Below are positions 53,105 through 63,163 of a stretch of 64,000 nucleotides of DNA, piece after piece (the stretch's first letter is position 1; every line of letters starts with the position of its first letter). The stretch lies in the NCBI GenBank assembly GCA_021204045.1, contig JAJQAA010000044.1, positions 1 to 64,000 on the forward strand. Reading direction: 5' to 3'. The notes under the pieces were generated by a model. The model ran no database searches. It was not told the origin of the DNA and saw nothing but the letters and a program-made list of their open reading frames with translations. A program made the position numbers and the translations under genes. The stretch comes from Clostridiales bacterium. Lineage in GTDB: Bacteria > Bacillota > Clostridia > Lachnospirales > Lachnospiraceae.

Positions 53105-53815
53105 ATGGAGAAAAAAGAGTTACTGTACGAGGGAAAGGCGAAAAAGGTCTTTACGACGGAGGATCCGGACGTACTGATTGTTTCCTACAAGGATGACGCG
53201 ACCGCATTTGACGGCATGAAGAAGGGGACGATCGTCGGCAAGGGCGCGATCAACAACCGTATGACCAACCACATTTTCCGCCTGCTGGAGAAAAAGGGCG
53301 TGCCGACGCATCTGATCGAGGAGTTAAACGACCGCGAGACCGCCGTGAAGAAGGTGGAGATCGTGCCGCTGGAAGTGATTATCCGCAACTATTCTGCCGG
53401 AAGCTTCGCCAAGAAGATGGGCATGGAAGAGGGAATCCGTTTTTCCCGCCCGACGCTGGAATTCAGCTACAAAAACGACGACCTGCATGATCCGTTTATC
53501 AACAGCTACTACGCGCTGGCGCTGGATCTGGCGACGGAGTCGGAGATTGCGGCGATCACGAAATATGCCTTTATTGTCAACGAAGTGATGTCGGAGTATT
53601 TTGACAGTCTGGGTATCGACCTGATTGATTTCAAGATTGAGTTTGGCCGTCTTGCAGACGGTACGATCATCCTTGCGGACGAGGTTTCCCCGGACACTTG
53701 CCGTCTGTGGGACAAGGAGACGCACGAGAAGCTGGACAAAGACCGTTTCCGTCGTGACCTTGGCAATGTGGAGGACGCTTACAATGAAGTGTTCCGCCGT
53801 CTTAACATCCAGTGA
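53105..53815 (+). CDS. purC: Phosphoribosylaminoimidazole-succinocarboxamide synthase
   Basis: The 236-residue enzyme joins CAIR and aspartate in purine synthesis. It begins [16 protein letters not shown] and has [16 protein letters not shown] and [16 protein letters not shown]. The frame is open back through the leader element, but only the ATG at 53105 gives the family start; a GTG at 53096 is an alternative. It leads the purC-purF-purB-purA run. Confidence 0.92.
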   Translation: MEKKELLYEGKAKKVFTTEDPDVLIVSYKDDATAFDGMKKGTIVGKGAINNRMTNHIFRLLEKKGVPTHLIEELNDRETAVKKVEIVPLEVIIRNYSAGSFAKKMGMEEGIRFSRPTLEFSYKNDDLHDPFINSYYALALDLATESEIAAITKYAFIVNEVMSEYFDSLGIDLIDFKIEFGRLADGTIILADEVSPDTCRLWDKETHEKLDKDRFRRDLGNVEDAYNEVFRRLNIQ

Positions 53816-53866
53816 AGAATCATTCGGTGAAGGACCATCCAGTGAAGACAGCATTCAGTGAAGAGA
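53806..53866 (+). repeat. Four 15-16 bp tandem repeats between purC and purF
   Basis: Units resembling CATCCAGTGAAGA start at 53806, 53821, 53836 and 53852. The first includes the purC stop codon. They fill the gap before the purF start. Confidence 0.65.
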
Positions 53867-53880
53867 GGAACCGCAGCCTG

Positions 53881-55323
53881 ATGAATGAAGAGAGATTACC
53901 GGAGGTTTCCGATCAGCCGCACGAGGAGTGCGGCGTCTTCGGCATATATGATTTTGATGGCAATTCGGTGGCGTCGACGATTTATTATGGGTTGTTTGCG
54001 TTGCAGCACTGTGGCCAGGAGAGCTGCGGTATCGCGGTCAGTGATACCGCCGGTCCGAAGGGCAAAGTAAACGCTTATAAGGGCATGGGACTCTGCAACG
54101 AGGTGTTTACGCCGGAGATTCTTGACCGTTTACAGGGCAATATCGGTGTTGGCCATGTCCGTTACTCGACGGCCGGCAGCAGCACCCGCGAAAATGCCCA
54201 GCCTCTGGTGCTCAATTATATCAAAGGCACGCTTGCCCTGGCGCACAATGGCAATCTGGTCAACGCGCCCGAGCTGCGCAGAGAACTGGAGTATGGAGGC
54301 GCGATTTTCCAGACGACGATCGATTCCGAAGTCATTGCCTACCACATTGCACGCGAACGTGTGCGCACGCCCAATGTCGAGAGCGCCGTTGCGAACGCGA
54401 TGAAGAAGATTTCCGGCGCGTATTCGCTGGTGATCATGAGTCCGCGCAAACTGATCGGCGCGCGCGATCCCTTTGGTTTCCGTCCGCTGTGCATTGGCAA
54501 AAAGGACAACGCCTGGATCATCGCCTCGGAGAGCTGTGCGCTTGACATGATCGGCGCGAAATTCGTGCGCGATGTGGAGCCGGGAGAGATCGTCACGATC
54601 ACGAAAGAGGGACTCCAGTCGGATCGTTCGCTTTGTCTGCCGGATCCTTCAAAGCAGGCGCGCTGTATTTTTGAATATATCTATTTTGCACGTGCGGACA
54701 GCGTTTTTGACGGGATCGGCGTTTATCACTCACGAATTTATGCAGGCCGTTGTCTGGCGGTGGATTCGCCGGTGGACGCGGATATCGTGGTGGGTGTCCC
54801 GGAGTCAGGGATTGCCGCCGCGCTGGGTTATGCGATGGAATCCGGCATCCCGTACAGTACGGCGTTCGTGAAAAATTCCTACGTTGGCCGTACCTTTATC
54901 AAACCAAAACAGAGCAACCGTGTCTCCGCGGTCAGAGTAAAGCTCAATGTCCTGAGAGAAGCGGTGGCCGGTAAACGGGTGGTCATGATCGACGATTCGA
55001 TTGTGCGCGGGACGACGAGTCATCTGATTGTCGGTATGCTGCGGGAAGCGGGAGCCACGGAGGTCCATATGCGGATCAGTGCTCCGCCGTTTCTGCATCC
55101 CTGCTATTTTGGCACGGACATTCCCTCCGAGGATCAGCTGATTGCGCATGGCAAGACGGTAGAGGAGATTCGCGAACAGATCGGCGTCGACAGCCTTTCT
55201 TATCTCAGAATGGAGCGGCTGCCCGAGATGGCCGGAGGCCGCCCGATCTGCACCGCCTGTTTCTCCAGCGATTATCCCATCGCTCCCCCGACCGAAGACA
55301 TCAGGGGCGACTATTCGAGATAA
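53881..55323 (+). CDS. purF: Amidophosphoribosyltransferase
   Basis: The 480-residue enzyme makes phosphoribosylamine from PRPP and glutamine, the first step of purine synthesis. The catalytic cysteine lies in HEECGVFGIYDF after a propeptide of about 17 residues. The PRPP loop is RVVMIDDSIVRGTTS. Conserved cysteines near the C-terminus (CTACFSSDYP) may hold an iron-sulfur cluster, as in the Bacillus-type enzyme. The start is the ATG at 53881; the frame is open upstream through the tandem repeats. Confidence 0.93.
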   Translation: MNEERLPEVSDQPHEECGVFGIYDFDGNSVASTIYYGLFALQHCGQESCGIAVSDTAGPKGKVNAYKGMGLCNEVFTPEILDRLQGNIGVGHVRYSTAGSSTRENAQPLVLNYIKGTLALAHNGNLVNAPELRRELEYGGAIFQTTIDSEVIAYHIARERVRTPNVESAVANAMKKISGAYSLVIMSPRKLIGARDPFGFRPLCIGKKDNAWIIASESCALDMIGAKFVRDVEPGEIVTITKEGLQSDRSLCLPDPSKQARCIFEYIYFARADSVFDGIGVYHSRIYAGRCLAVDSPVDADIVVGVPESGIAAALGYAMESGIPYSTAFVKNSYVGRTFIKPKQSNRVSAVRVKLNVLREAVAGKRVVMIDDSIVRGTTSHLIVGMLREAGATEVHMRISAPPFLHPCYFGTDIPSEDQLIAHGKTVEEIREQIGVDSLSYLRMERLPEMAGGRPICTACFSSDYPIAPPTEDIRGDYSR

Positions 55324-55389
55324 GCAGACCGACACGGCGAAATAGCTTTTGACGGCGCGGCCATGCTTGCATGAGAAAAGGAGACCTTT

Positions 55390-56820
55390 ATGAACGATCG
55401 TTACCAAAGCCCGCTCTCCGAGCGCTACGCGAGCCGGGAAATGCAGTATATCTTTTCACCGGATAAGAAATTTAAGACCTGGCGGAAACTGTGGATCGCT
55501 CTGGCGGAGACAGAGAAGGAGCTCGGTCTGCCGATCACGCAGGAGCAGATTGACGAGCTGAAGGCCCATGCGGAGGACATCAATTACGATGTGGCGAAGG
55601 AGCGCGAAAAACAGGTGCGCCACGACGTCATGTCGCATGTTTATGCCTACGGACAGCAGTGCCCGAAGGCCAGGGGGATTATTCATCTGGGCGCGACCTC
55701 CTGTTATGTGGGCGACAATACTGATCTGATCATCATGACGGAAGGTCTGCGTCTGGTGCGCAAAAAGCTTGTCAATGTGATTGCCGAGCTGGCGAAGTTC
55801 GCCGACGCATATAAGGATCTGCCGACCCTGGCGTTTACGCATTTCCAGCCGGCGCAGCCGACGACCGTGGGCAAGCGGGCGACGCTGTGGTTAAACGAGC
55901 TCTGTCTGGATCTGGAGGATCTGGATCATGTGCTGGGTACGATGAAGCTGCTTGGCTCGAAGGGGACGACCGGTACGCAGGCGAGTTTTCTGGAGCTGTT
56001 TGAGGGCGATCATGAGAAATGCCGTCGCGCGGATGAGATGATCGCAGCGAAGATGGGCTTTTCGGCCTGCTATCCGGTCTCCGGCCAGACCTATTCGCGC
56101 AAGGTAGATACCCGCGTGCTGAATGTGCTCGCCGGGATTGCGCAGAGTGCACATAAGTTTTCCAACGACGTGCGCCTGCTCCAGCATCTGAAGGAAGTGG
56201 AGGAGCCCTTTGAGAAGAATCAGATCGGTTCCTCAGCGATGGCCTACAAACGCAATCCGATGCGCTGTGAGCGTATCGCTTCGCTGTCCAACTATGTGAT
56301 GAGCGATGTGATCAATCCGATGCTGGTATCCTCGACGCAGTGGTTTGAGCGCACGCTTGATGACTCAGCCAACAAGCGCCTGAGTATCCCGGAGGGCTTC
56401 CTGGCCATCGACGGCATTCTTGATCTCTATCTGAATGTGGTCGACGGTCTTGTGGTTTATCCGAAAGTGATCGAGAAACACCTGCTCGCGGAGCTGCCGT
56501 TCATGGCGACCGAGAATATCATGATGGACGCGGTGAAGGCCGGCGGCGACCGCCAGGAGCTGCATGAGCGTATCCGCCAGCTTTCGATGGAAGCCGGGCG
56601 TAACGTCAAGGAACTGGGTCTGGACAACAACCTGCTCGAACTGATCGCCGCGGATCCGGCGTTTGGTCTCTCACTGGATGAGCTGAAAGCCTGTATGGAT
56701 CCGGCCCGCTATGTCGGGCGCGCGCCGCGTCAGGTGGAAGAGTTCCTGGATGAGGTGATTCGCCCGATTCTGGAGGCAAACAAGGCGGATCTCGGCCTGA
56801 AAGCGGAAATTAATGTATAA
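55390..56820 (+). CDS. purB: Adenylosuccinate lyase
   Basis: The 476-residue enzyme of the fumarase/aspartase superfamily acts twice in purine synthesis, releasing fumarate from SAICAR and from adenylosuccinate. The signature is GSSAMAYKRNPMRCER, with THFQPAQPTTVGKR and ATSCYVGDNTDL as other active-site segments. AAAAGGAG precedes the ATG. Confidence 0.94.
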   Translation: MNDRYQSPLSERYASREMQYIFSPDKKFKTWRKLWIALAETEKELGLPITQEQIDELKAHAEDINYDVAKEREKQVRHDVMSHVYAYGQQCPKARGIIHLGATSCYVGDNTDLIIMTEGLRLVRKKLVNVIAELAKFADAYKDLPTLAFTHFQPAQPTTVGKRATLWLNELCLDLEDLDHVLGTMKLLGSKGTTGTQASFLELFEGDHEKCRRADEMIAAKMGFSACYPVSGQTYSRKVDTRVLNVLAGIAQSAHKFSNDVRLLQHLKEVEEPFEKNQIGSSAMAYKRNPMRCERIASLSNYVMSDVINPMLVSSTQWFERTLDDSANKRLSIPEGFLAIDGILDLYLNVVDGLVVYPKVIEKHLLAELPFMATENIMMDAVKAGGDRQELHERIRQLSMEAGRNVKELGLDNNLLELIAADPAFGLSLDELKACMDPARYVGRAPRQVEEFLDEVIRPILEANKADLGLKAEINV

Positions 56821-56822
56821 AG

Positions 56823-56865
56823 ATGATGCCCGGGAGTGCGGGGCATAAAGCAATTCGGGCATCAT
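56823..56865 (+). repeat. Hairpin between purB and purA
   Basis: ATGATGCCCG (56823-56832) pairs with CGGGCATCAT (56856-56865). No T-run follows, so it may be a processing or stabilising stem rather than a terminator. Confidence 0.5.
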
Positions 56866-56872
56866 AGAATGA

Positions 56873-58183
<1,311 letters not shown>

Positions 58184-58200
58184 GGATGAATTGATCGAAG

Positions 58201-58240
58201 AAAAGCGATATCTGGGTTGATGATCAGGTATCGCTTTTTT
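58201..58240 (+). terminator. Terminator of purA
   Basis: AAAAGCGATA (58201-58210) pairs with TATCGCTTTT (58229-58238), followed by further T residues. It may also act on the convergent exonuclease gene. Confidence 0.8.
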
Positions 58241-58251
58241 GACATTTGCAA

Positions 58252-59328
58252 TTACATCAGATAGTGAACCAGCTGCCGCACATACGTATCCATGCGCTTC
58301 GTATCCTCCGGATGCACATCCTCCAGCGCGACGTAGCAGAGCTTATCTTTCCGTTCCTGCTTCATGACCGGTTCCCAGAGCGGTTCCAGCTGGGGAACGA
58401 AACAGCCGTTGCGTCTGGTGTAGCAGGTTTCGGCCGTGGCCCGGACGCGGGCGCTTTTATCGACATATTCTCCGACGCTTTTGTGGATAGCATTATCCTC
58501 GTAAATGAGATAGTAATAATTCTTATAGTCCGGGTAGAAATGTTTCAGTGTGCCGTCGCAGAGATCAATATCCAGCTGCAGGCGACTGCCGGAAACGGAG
58601 CAGTGCACGGGGGCGTGTGCGGCTTCAAAGGGCACCGGGACGGAATATTCGCTGGCGCAGGTAAGGCGCAGCTGATGAGCGGATGGCGTGCGGACGGTTT
58701 CATACGTTTCGACGAGAAAGGGATGCTCGAGCAGATCCGGATAACTGAGGATCGGCAGAATTCCCGGCATGCCTTTGAGATCATCCTCGTTGTGCAAAAG
58801 CAGCAGTTTTTCAAGCTCCGGGCGATGGTCGCGCAGCCAGGTGTGGTAGACTTCGATCAGTTCGCCGCCGGAGAAGCGGTCGCTGCGCCGGACGCCAAGA
58901 AAATGTTCGACGGCCTTCTGCTTCATGCTGTCCAGGCCGAGAAGCTTGCGGTAGGGGCGGACGCGCCGGTAGATATCGAAGCTTTCGATGTTGGAAAAAT
59001 CATAAGACAGTCCATAATGACGGCAGCGTTTACTCAGAAAGGGAAGGTCAAAGCCGTCGCCATTAAAGTGAACCAGTACGCGGAAACGGGTAAGGAAAGC
59101 AAAAAATGCGTGCAGCAGCTCCTGCTCCGCGGCAGCGTTGTCGGCAAGCCACTGGGTCAGTCGCCAGCTTCCGTCCTGATACCAGGTGCAGCCGATCAGA
59201 TAAAGCTGGTCGCGGTCGCCGGAAAAACCGGTCGTCTCAATATCAAAAAACAGCAGCTCTTGGGGACGGCCGATGCGCGTGAGCGGATAGGTTTCCGGTA
59301 AATGTAAGTTTTTTTCGATGGTAATCAT
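58252..59328 (-). CDS. RNase H-like 3'-5' exonuclease domain protein (YprB-like)
   Basis: The 358-residue protein has exonuclease motifs ELLFFDIETTGFSG, HFNGDGFDLPFLSKRC and LHNEDDLKGMPGIL, which place the DEDD acidic residues of the YprB RNase H-like family. The second half is less conserved. The ATG at 59328 lacks a ribosome binding site but lies exactly where transcription from the strong promoter should begin, so the mRNA is probably leaderless. The substrate is presumably single-stranded nucleic acid. Confidence 0.75.
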   Translation of the reverse strand: MITIEKNLHLPETYPLTRIGRPQELLFFDIETTGFSGDRDQLYLIGCTWYQDGSWRLTQWLADNAAAEQELLHAFFAFLTRFRVLVHFNGDGFDLPFLSKRCRHYGLSYDFSNIESFDIYRRVRPYRKLLGLDSMKQKAVEHFLGVRRSDRFSGGELIEVYHTWLRDHRPELEKLLLLHNEDDLKGMPGILPILSYPDLLEHPFLVETYETVRTPSAHQLRLTCASEYSVPVPFEAAHAPVHCSVSGSRLQLDIDLCDGTLKHFYPDYKNYYYLIYEDNAIHKSVGEYVDKSARVRATAETCYTRRNGCFVPQLEPLWEPVMKQERKDKLCYVALEDVHPEDTKRMDTYVRQLVHYLM

Positions 59329-59334
59329 GATCTG

Positions 59335-59363
59335 ATTATAACGACAGAAAAAAAGCAAGTCAA
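59335..59363 (-). promoter_or_regulatory. Promoter of the exonuclease gene, overlapping the manA upstream region
   Basis: On the minus strand TTGACT (59358-59363) and TATAAT (59335-59340) are 17 bp apart. Only six bases separate the -10 box from the ATG at 59328. The manA start lies 28 bp away on the other strand. Confidence 0.7.
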
Positions 59364-59390
59364 TCAAAAATCGACACAGGAGGCAGTGTT

Positions 59391-60494
59391 ATGAAAACAA
59401 ATGAAACAATCGGTCATTTCCCAATCCGTCTGGATAACCCGAGAGCCTGGCGCACTTATCTGGGCGGCAGTCAGCTCGATCTGCTTCATGGGAAGCCAGA
59501 TGGAGAAGACGGGCATTTCCCGGAGGAGTGGATTATGTCTGTGGTGGCTGCGCGCAACGCGGGTCGTGAAGATATACGGGATGAAGGTATGAGTCATATT
59601 TACGGCACGGAAATGACCTTGAAGGAGCTTCTGGAAAAGGATCCGGCCGCTTATCTTGGCGCCGATCACGCGGCAAAATCCGGCGCGTCTCTCGGCGTCC
59701 TCGTGAAGCTGATTGACAGTGCGGAGAGGCTGACGCTGCAGGTCCATCCGGATCGGGAGACCGCGATGAAGCTGTTTCACAGTCCTTACGGTAAGACCGA
59801 ATGCTGGCACATCCTCGGCGGACATGAAGTGGACGGCGAAAAGCCCTGTATCTATTTTGGTTTCCGGGAGGGGATCACGCGGGAGTACTGGAAACGGCTT
59901 TTTGATGAGCAGGATATCCCGGGAATGCTCTCGGCAATGCAGAAGTTTGAGGTTTATCCCGGCGATACAATCCTGATTGAGAGCGGCATGCCGCACGCGA
60001 TCGGCGCGGGCTGTTTCCTCGCCGAGATTCAGGAGCCTACGGATTTCACGATCCGCGTGGAGCGCACGACACCGAGTGGCTTTGCGGTCGCCGATTTTAT
60101 GTGCCATCAGGGGCTGGGCTTTGAGCGTATGTTTGATGCTTTTCATTATGTAAGCATGAGCCGTGAGGAGATCCGGGACAAATACTTCGTCCGTCCGAAA
60201 ACCATCCAGCAGGAGAGCAGCGGGAGCGTCGCCACGTTGATCGGTTATGATACGACGCCGCTGTTCCGGCTCGATGAGATCCGCGCGGCCAGTGAGCTTA
60301 CGGTAGCAAACCGGCAGTCGTTTGGCGGTCTTTATGTGCTGGAGGGAGAGGGAACGCTATGTGCGAACGGAAGGGAAACGGCTCTCGAAAAAACCGCGCA
60401 GTATTTCATCCCTGCGGGAACCGGTGATTTTCAGATCAGAGCCGCTTCGGGCCGTCCGCTGCGCATCCTCCATTTCTACGGACCGGAGGAATAA
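59391..60494 (+). CDS. manA: Mannose-6-phosphate isomerase, class I
   Basis: The 367-residue zinc enzyme interconverts mannose-6-phosphate and fructose-6-phosphate. Metal ligands lie in LTLQVHPDRETA, KTECWHILGG and ESGMPHAIGAG. The cupin-like C-terminal domain is present. CAGGAGG precedes the ATG. It is transcribed divergently from the exonuclease gene and ends at a strong terminator. Confidence 0.9.
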   Translation: MKTNETIGHFPIRLDNPRAWRTYLGGSQLDLLHGKPDGEDGHFPEEWIMSVVAARNAGREDIRDEGMSHIYGTEMTLKELLEKDPAAYLGADHAAKSGASLGVLVKLIDSAERLTLQVHPDRETAMKLFHSPYGKTECWHILGGHEVDGEKPCIYFGFREGITREYWKRLFDEQDIPGMLSAMQKFEVYPGDTILIESGMPHAIGAGCFLAEIQEPTDFTIRVERTTPSGFAVADFMCHQGLGFERMFDAFHYVSMSREEIRDKYFVRPKTIQQESSGSVATLIGYDTTPLFRLDEIRAASELTVANRQSFGGLYVLEGEGTLCANGRETALEKTAQYFIPAGTGDFQIRAASGRPLRILHFYGPEE

Positions 60495-60520
60495 CCGTTT
60501 TCAGATTTTCAGACAAAGCA

Positions 60521-60560
60521 ATGGGGCTGCGCACGGATTTTGCTTCGTGCGCAGCCCCAT
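60521..60560. terminator. Bidirectional terminator between manA and gntR
   Basis: ATGGGGCTGCGCACG (60521-60535) and CGTGCGCAGCCCCAT (60546-60560) form a perfect 15-bp stem between convergent genes. T-runs are weak on both sides. Confidence 0.7.
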
Positions 60561-60579
60561 ATCTGTTAAATCTCTCAGA

Positions 60580-61254
60580 TTACGCGAAATATTCTTTGGG
60601 ATATAGTTCCCGGATTCCCTTTTCGTCCATATGATAGCGGGAAAGGTGTTCATCCATACACGCTTTTGCCGAAGCCGCGTCCTGACGGACGATGGCTTCG
60701 TAAATCTGCCGGTGGTCATTGACAATCTTCAGATCTTTTACGGTATGCAGCGCCATCTCGCGCACCCGGTCAAAATGGATCGAGTAGTATTGCATCATTT
60801 CGTATAAATGGACTTTTCCGGCAATACGAAACAGTTCCCGATGAAAGCAGTTATCCAGATCCATCAGTTTTTCGCGGTTATCGAGATGGAATTCCTGTAA
60901 TATCACATTTTCCTCAAGAATTTTCCGGTCTTTTTCCGTGATATCATTGTTGCAAAGAAAATCCAGCACAGCGTTTTCAAGAGAATTGCGTGCGAATTGA
61001 ATTTCCTCCACAAAGTTGTAATCAATGAGACTGATCTGAATTCCCCGCTGCGGAAGGATTTTAATAATTTCGGACCGGGCAAGCTCCTGCAGCGCCTCCC
61101 GTACTGGTGTGCGTGAAAGCTCCAGATTGGCTGCCAGTTCCTTCTCGTTGACCATGCTTCCTGGTTTCAGTGTCAGGTCAATGATGTTATTTTTCAGGAT
61201 ACGCAGGGCATAGTCACGTCCATTTTCTAATGCCTGTCGTTTTTCAACCCTCAT
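60580..61254 (-). CDS. GntR/FadR-type transcriptional regulator
   Basis: The 224-residue regulator has a winged helix at about residues 15-75 (GSMVNEKELAANLELSRTPVREALQELARS) and a helical FCD ligand-binding domain with metal-type residues such as NCFHRELF and YSIHFDRVRE. It follows the TRAP transporter genes by 53 bp in the same direction and probably controls them in response to the transported acid. Confidence 0.88.
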   Translation of the reverse strand: MRVEKRQALENGRDYALRILKNNIIDLTLKPGSMVNEKELAANLELSRTPVREALQELARSEIIKILPQRGIQISLIDYNFVEEIQFARNSLENAVLDFLCNNDITEKDRKILEENVILQEFHLDNREKLMDLDNCFHRELFRIAGKVHLYEMMQYYSIHFDRVREMALHTVKDLKIVNDHRQIYEAIVRQDAASAKACMDEHLSRYHMDEKGIRELYPKEYFA

Positions 61255-61307
61255 AACGCACCTCTGGTCAGAATGACTATAAAGATCCCGGTCCGGGCTG
61301 GGCGGTT

Positions 61308-62588
61308 TTAAACGCCGTACACCAGATTCGGCAGGAACAGTACCGCCTGCGGGAAGAAAATCATAAACAGGATGACCGCGATTACTGCCAGGTAGAATGG
61401 CCAGCCGTATTTTACCGTCTCATCGATCGTACACCCCATAATGTCGGAAGTAGCGTACAGTGCCGTGCCGACCGGAGGCGTCATGACGCCGAATGTGACG
61501 GCCGTCATCATGATCATGCCGAATACGACCTCATCCACGCCGACGCTGCGCATAACCGGAAGCAGGATGGGCGTGAGGATCAGCGCGATAACCGTCGTCT
61601 CCATGAACATACCGCAGGCCAGCAGGAAGAGGACAACCAGTGCCAGCAGCAGTGTGGAGTTGCTCGTGATGGAGGTCAGAGCGTTGGCGATCGACACGGT
61701 GATGTCATCGTAGACGACGCCGTAGCCAAACACGCCGGAGAACGCAAGGATGATCGTGATAACCGTGATATCCTTCACGCTGCCGCGCAGCGTATCAATC
61801 AGCTTCTCCCAGGTTAGCTCGCGATGGATCACAATACCGACAAACAGAGCGTAGGCGCAGGCGAATGCGCCGGACTCGGTCGGGCTCATGATGCCGAAAC
61901 GGATTAATACGATCAGCAGTACCGGGAACATCAGCGCCCAGATACTGGAGACCAGTGCCTTGAGAATCTCGGACATCGGCGCGGCCTTTTCATGCTCCGG
62001 TTTGTAGCCGAAATGACGCGCGCTCCAGGTAACTGCGATCATCAGGAACACGCACATGACGATGCCGGGAACCCAGCCCGCCATAAACAATCGCCCGATT
62101 GATACTTCACCGACGGTTCCGTAGATGATCAGACCCATGCTTGGCGGAATCGTCGCCACGATCAGGCCGGACAGGCCGTTGATTGCTGCGGACCAGCCTC
62201 TGGCGTAGCCCAGACGGGTCATTTCCGGTCCGAGGATACGGCATTCCATGGAAGCGTCCGCCACGGCCGAGCCGGAGACGCCGCCCATCAGCGTGGACAT
62301 CAGGCAGGAAACCTGGCCGATGTTGCCGTACATATGGCCGGTGCAGGCGTTGGCGAAACGCATGATGCGCTCGGTAATGCCGCAGCTGTTCATCAGGTTG
62401 CCTGCGAGGATGAACAGCGGGATCGCGAGCATCGTGAAGCTCTGCGAGGTGGAGATGGATTTCTGAACCAGCACCGTCATCGGGAGATCACGGATCACGA
62501 AAAAGGAAAAACCGGACAGGCCGATCGCGAAGGCTACCGGCATACCTAACAGAAGAAATACAAAAAAGATACCTATCGCTGCAAACAT
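61308..62588 (-). CDS. dctM: TRAP transporter large permease subunit
   Basis: The 426-residue DctM-type membrane protein has about 12 hydrophobic segments. Family sequences include SCLMSTLMGGVSGSAVADAS, TIPPSMGLIIYG and TPPVGTALYATSDIMG. It uses an ion gradient to import organic acids or related solutes delivered by DctP. Its AGGAGG lies inside the end of dctQ, whose stop directly abuts the ATG. Confidence 0.92.
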   Translation of the reverse strand: MFAAIGIFFVFLLLGMPVAFAIGLSGFSFFVIRDLPMTVLVQKSISTSQSFTMLAIPLFILAGNLMNSCGITERIMRFANACTGHMYGNIGQVSCLMSTLMGGVSGSAVADASMECRILGPEMTRLGYARGWSAAINGLSGLIVATIPPSMGLIIYGTVGEVSIGRLFMAGWVPGIVMCVFLMIAVTWSARHFGYKPEHEKAAPMSEILKALVSSIWALMFPVLLIVLIRFGIMSPTESGAFACAYALFVGIVIHRELTWEKLIDTLRGSVKDITVITIILAFSGVFGYGVVYDDITVSIANALTSITSNSTLLLALVVLFLLACGMFMETTVIALILTPILLPVMRSVGVDEVVFGMIMMTAVTFGVMTPPVGTALYATSDIMGCTIDETVKYGWPFYLAVIAVILFMIFFPQAVLFLPNLVYGV

Positions 62589-63074
62589 TTATTCCGCACC
62601 TCCTGTTTTTCCTGCCGGAGTTTTGATGGTTTCAACCAGGCGGATGATCGTGGAAATGATCATAAAGAATGATCCCACGGGTACCGACATGGTTACCCAG
62701 CCGTAACTGATATGTAACGTCGTGATCTGGCGCGTCCAGCCGGACACGGTCATCTGATAGCCATATACGACCAGCACACCCAGGAACGCGATAATAATCA
62801 CTTTAAAGATAATGTCAATGATTTTCTGAAGCGCTGCGGGGAAATTCCGCACGATCAGGTTAACGCCGATCAGACCCGGCCCGCGGATCGCGATATCGCT
62901 GCCGAGGAAGATCATCCAGGCGAAAGCCACCAGCGCGACGTCCTGCGCCCAGTTCAACGGCATCTTGAGTGTGCGCATCAAAGCGGACACAAACACCAGG
63001 ATGGTCAGTCCGGCAAGCAGACACAGTGCGAACCATTCCTCAAATTTACAAAATCCTTCGTATAACTTTTTCAA
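62589..63074 (-). CDS. dctQ: TRAP transporter small permease subunit
   Basis: The 161-residue protein has four membrane helices and the DctQ pattern WAQDVALVAFAWMIFLGSDI. The start is a TTG about 10 bp after AAAGGAG. It forms the membrane complex with DctM. A hairpin terminator between dctP and dctQ probably lowers its expression relative to the binding protein. Confidence 0.87.
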   Translation of the reverse strand: MKKLYEGFCKFEEWFALCLLAGLTILVFVSALMRTLKMPLNWAQDVALVAFAWMIFLGSDIAIRGPGLIGVNLIVRNFPAALQKIIDIIFKVIIIAFLGVLVVYGYQMTVSGWTRQITTLHISYGWVTMSVPVGSFFMIISTIIRLVETIKTPAGKTGGAE

Positions 63075-63118
63075 TTTATACCATTCTCCTTTCGCCTGCC
63101 AAAACCTGTGAAAAAAAT

Positions 63119-63150
63119 CTGCCAGAAAGGTCTTGCGGCCAATCTGGCAG
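63119..63150 (-). terminator. Attenuating terminator between dctP and dctQ
   Basis: On the minus strand CTGCCAGA and TCTGGCAG form a stem with a 16-nt loop, followed by ATTTTTTT. Partial termination here would make the binding protein more abundant than the permeases. Confidence 0.75.
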
Positions 63151-63163
63151 AATCAACCGAAAC

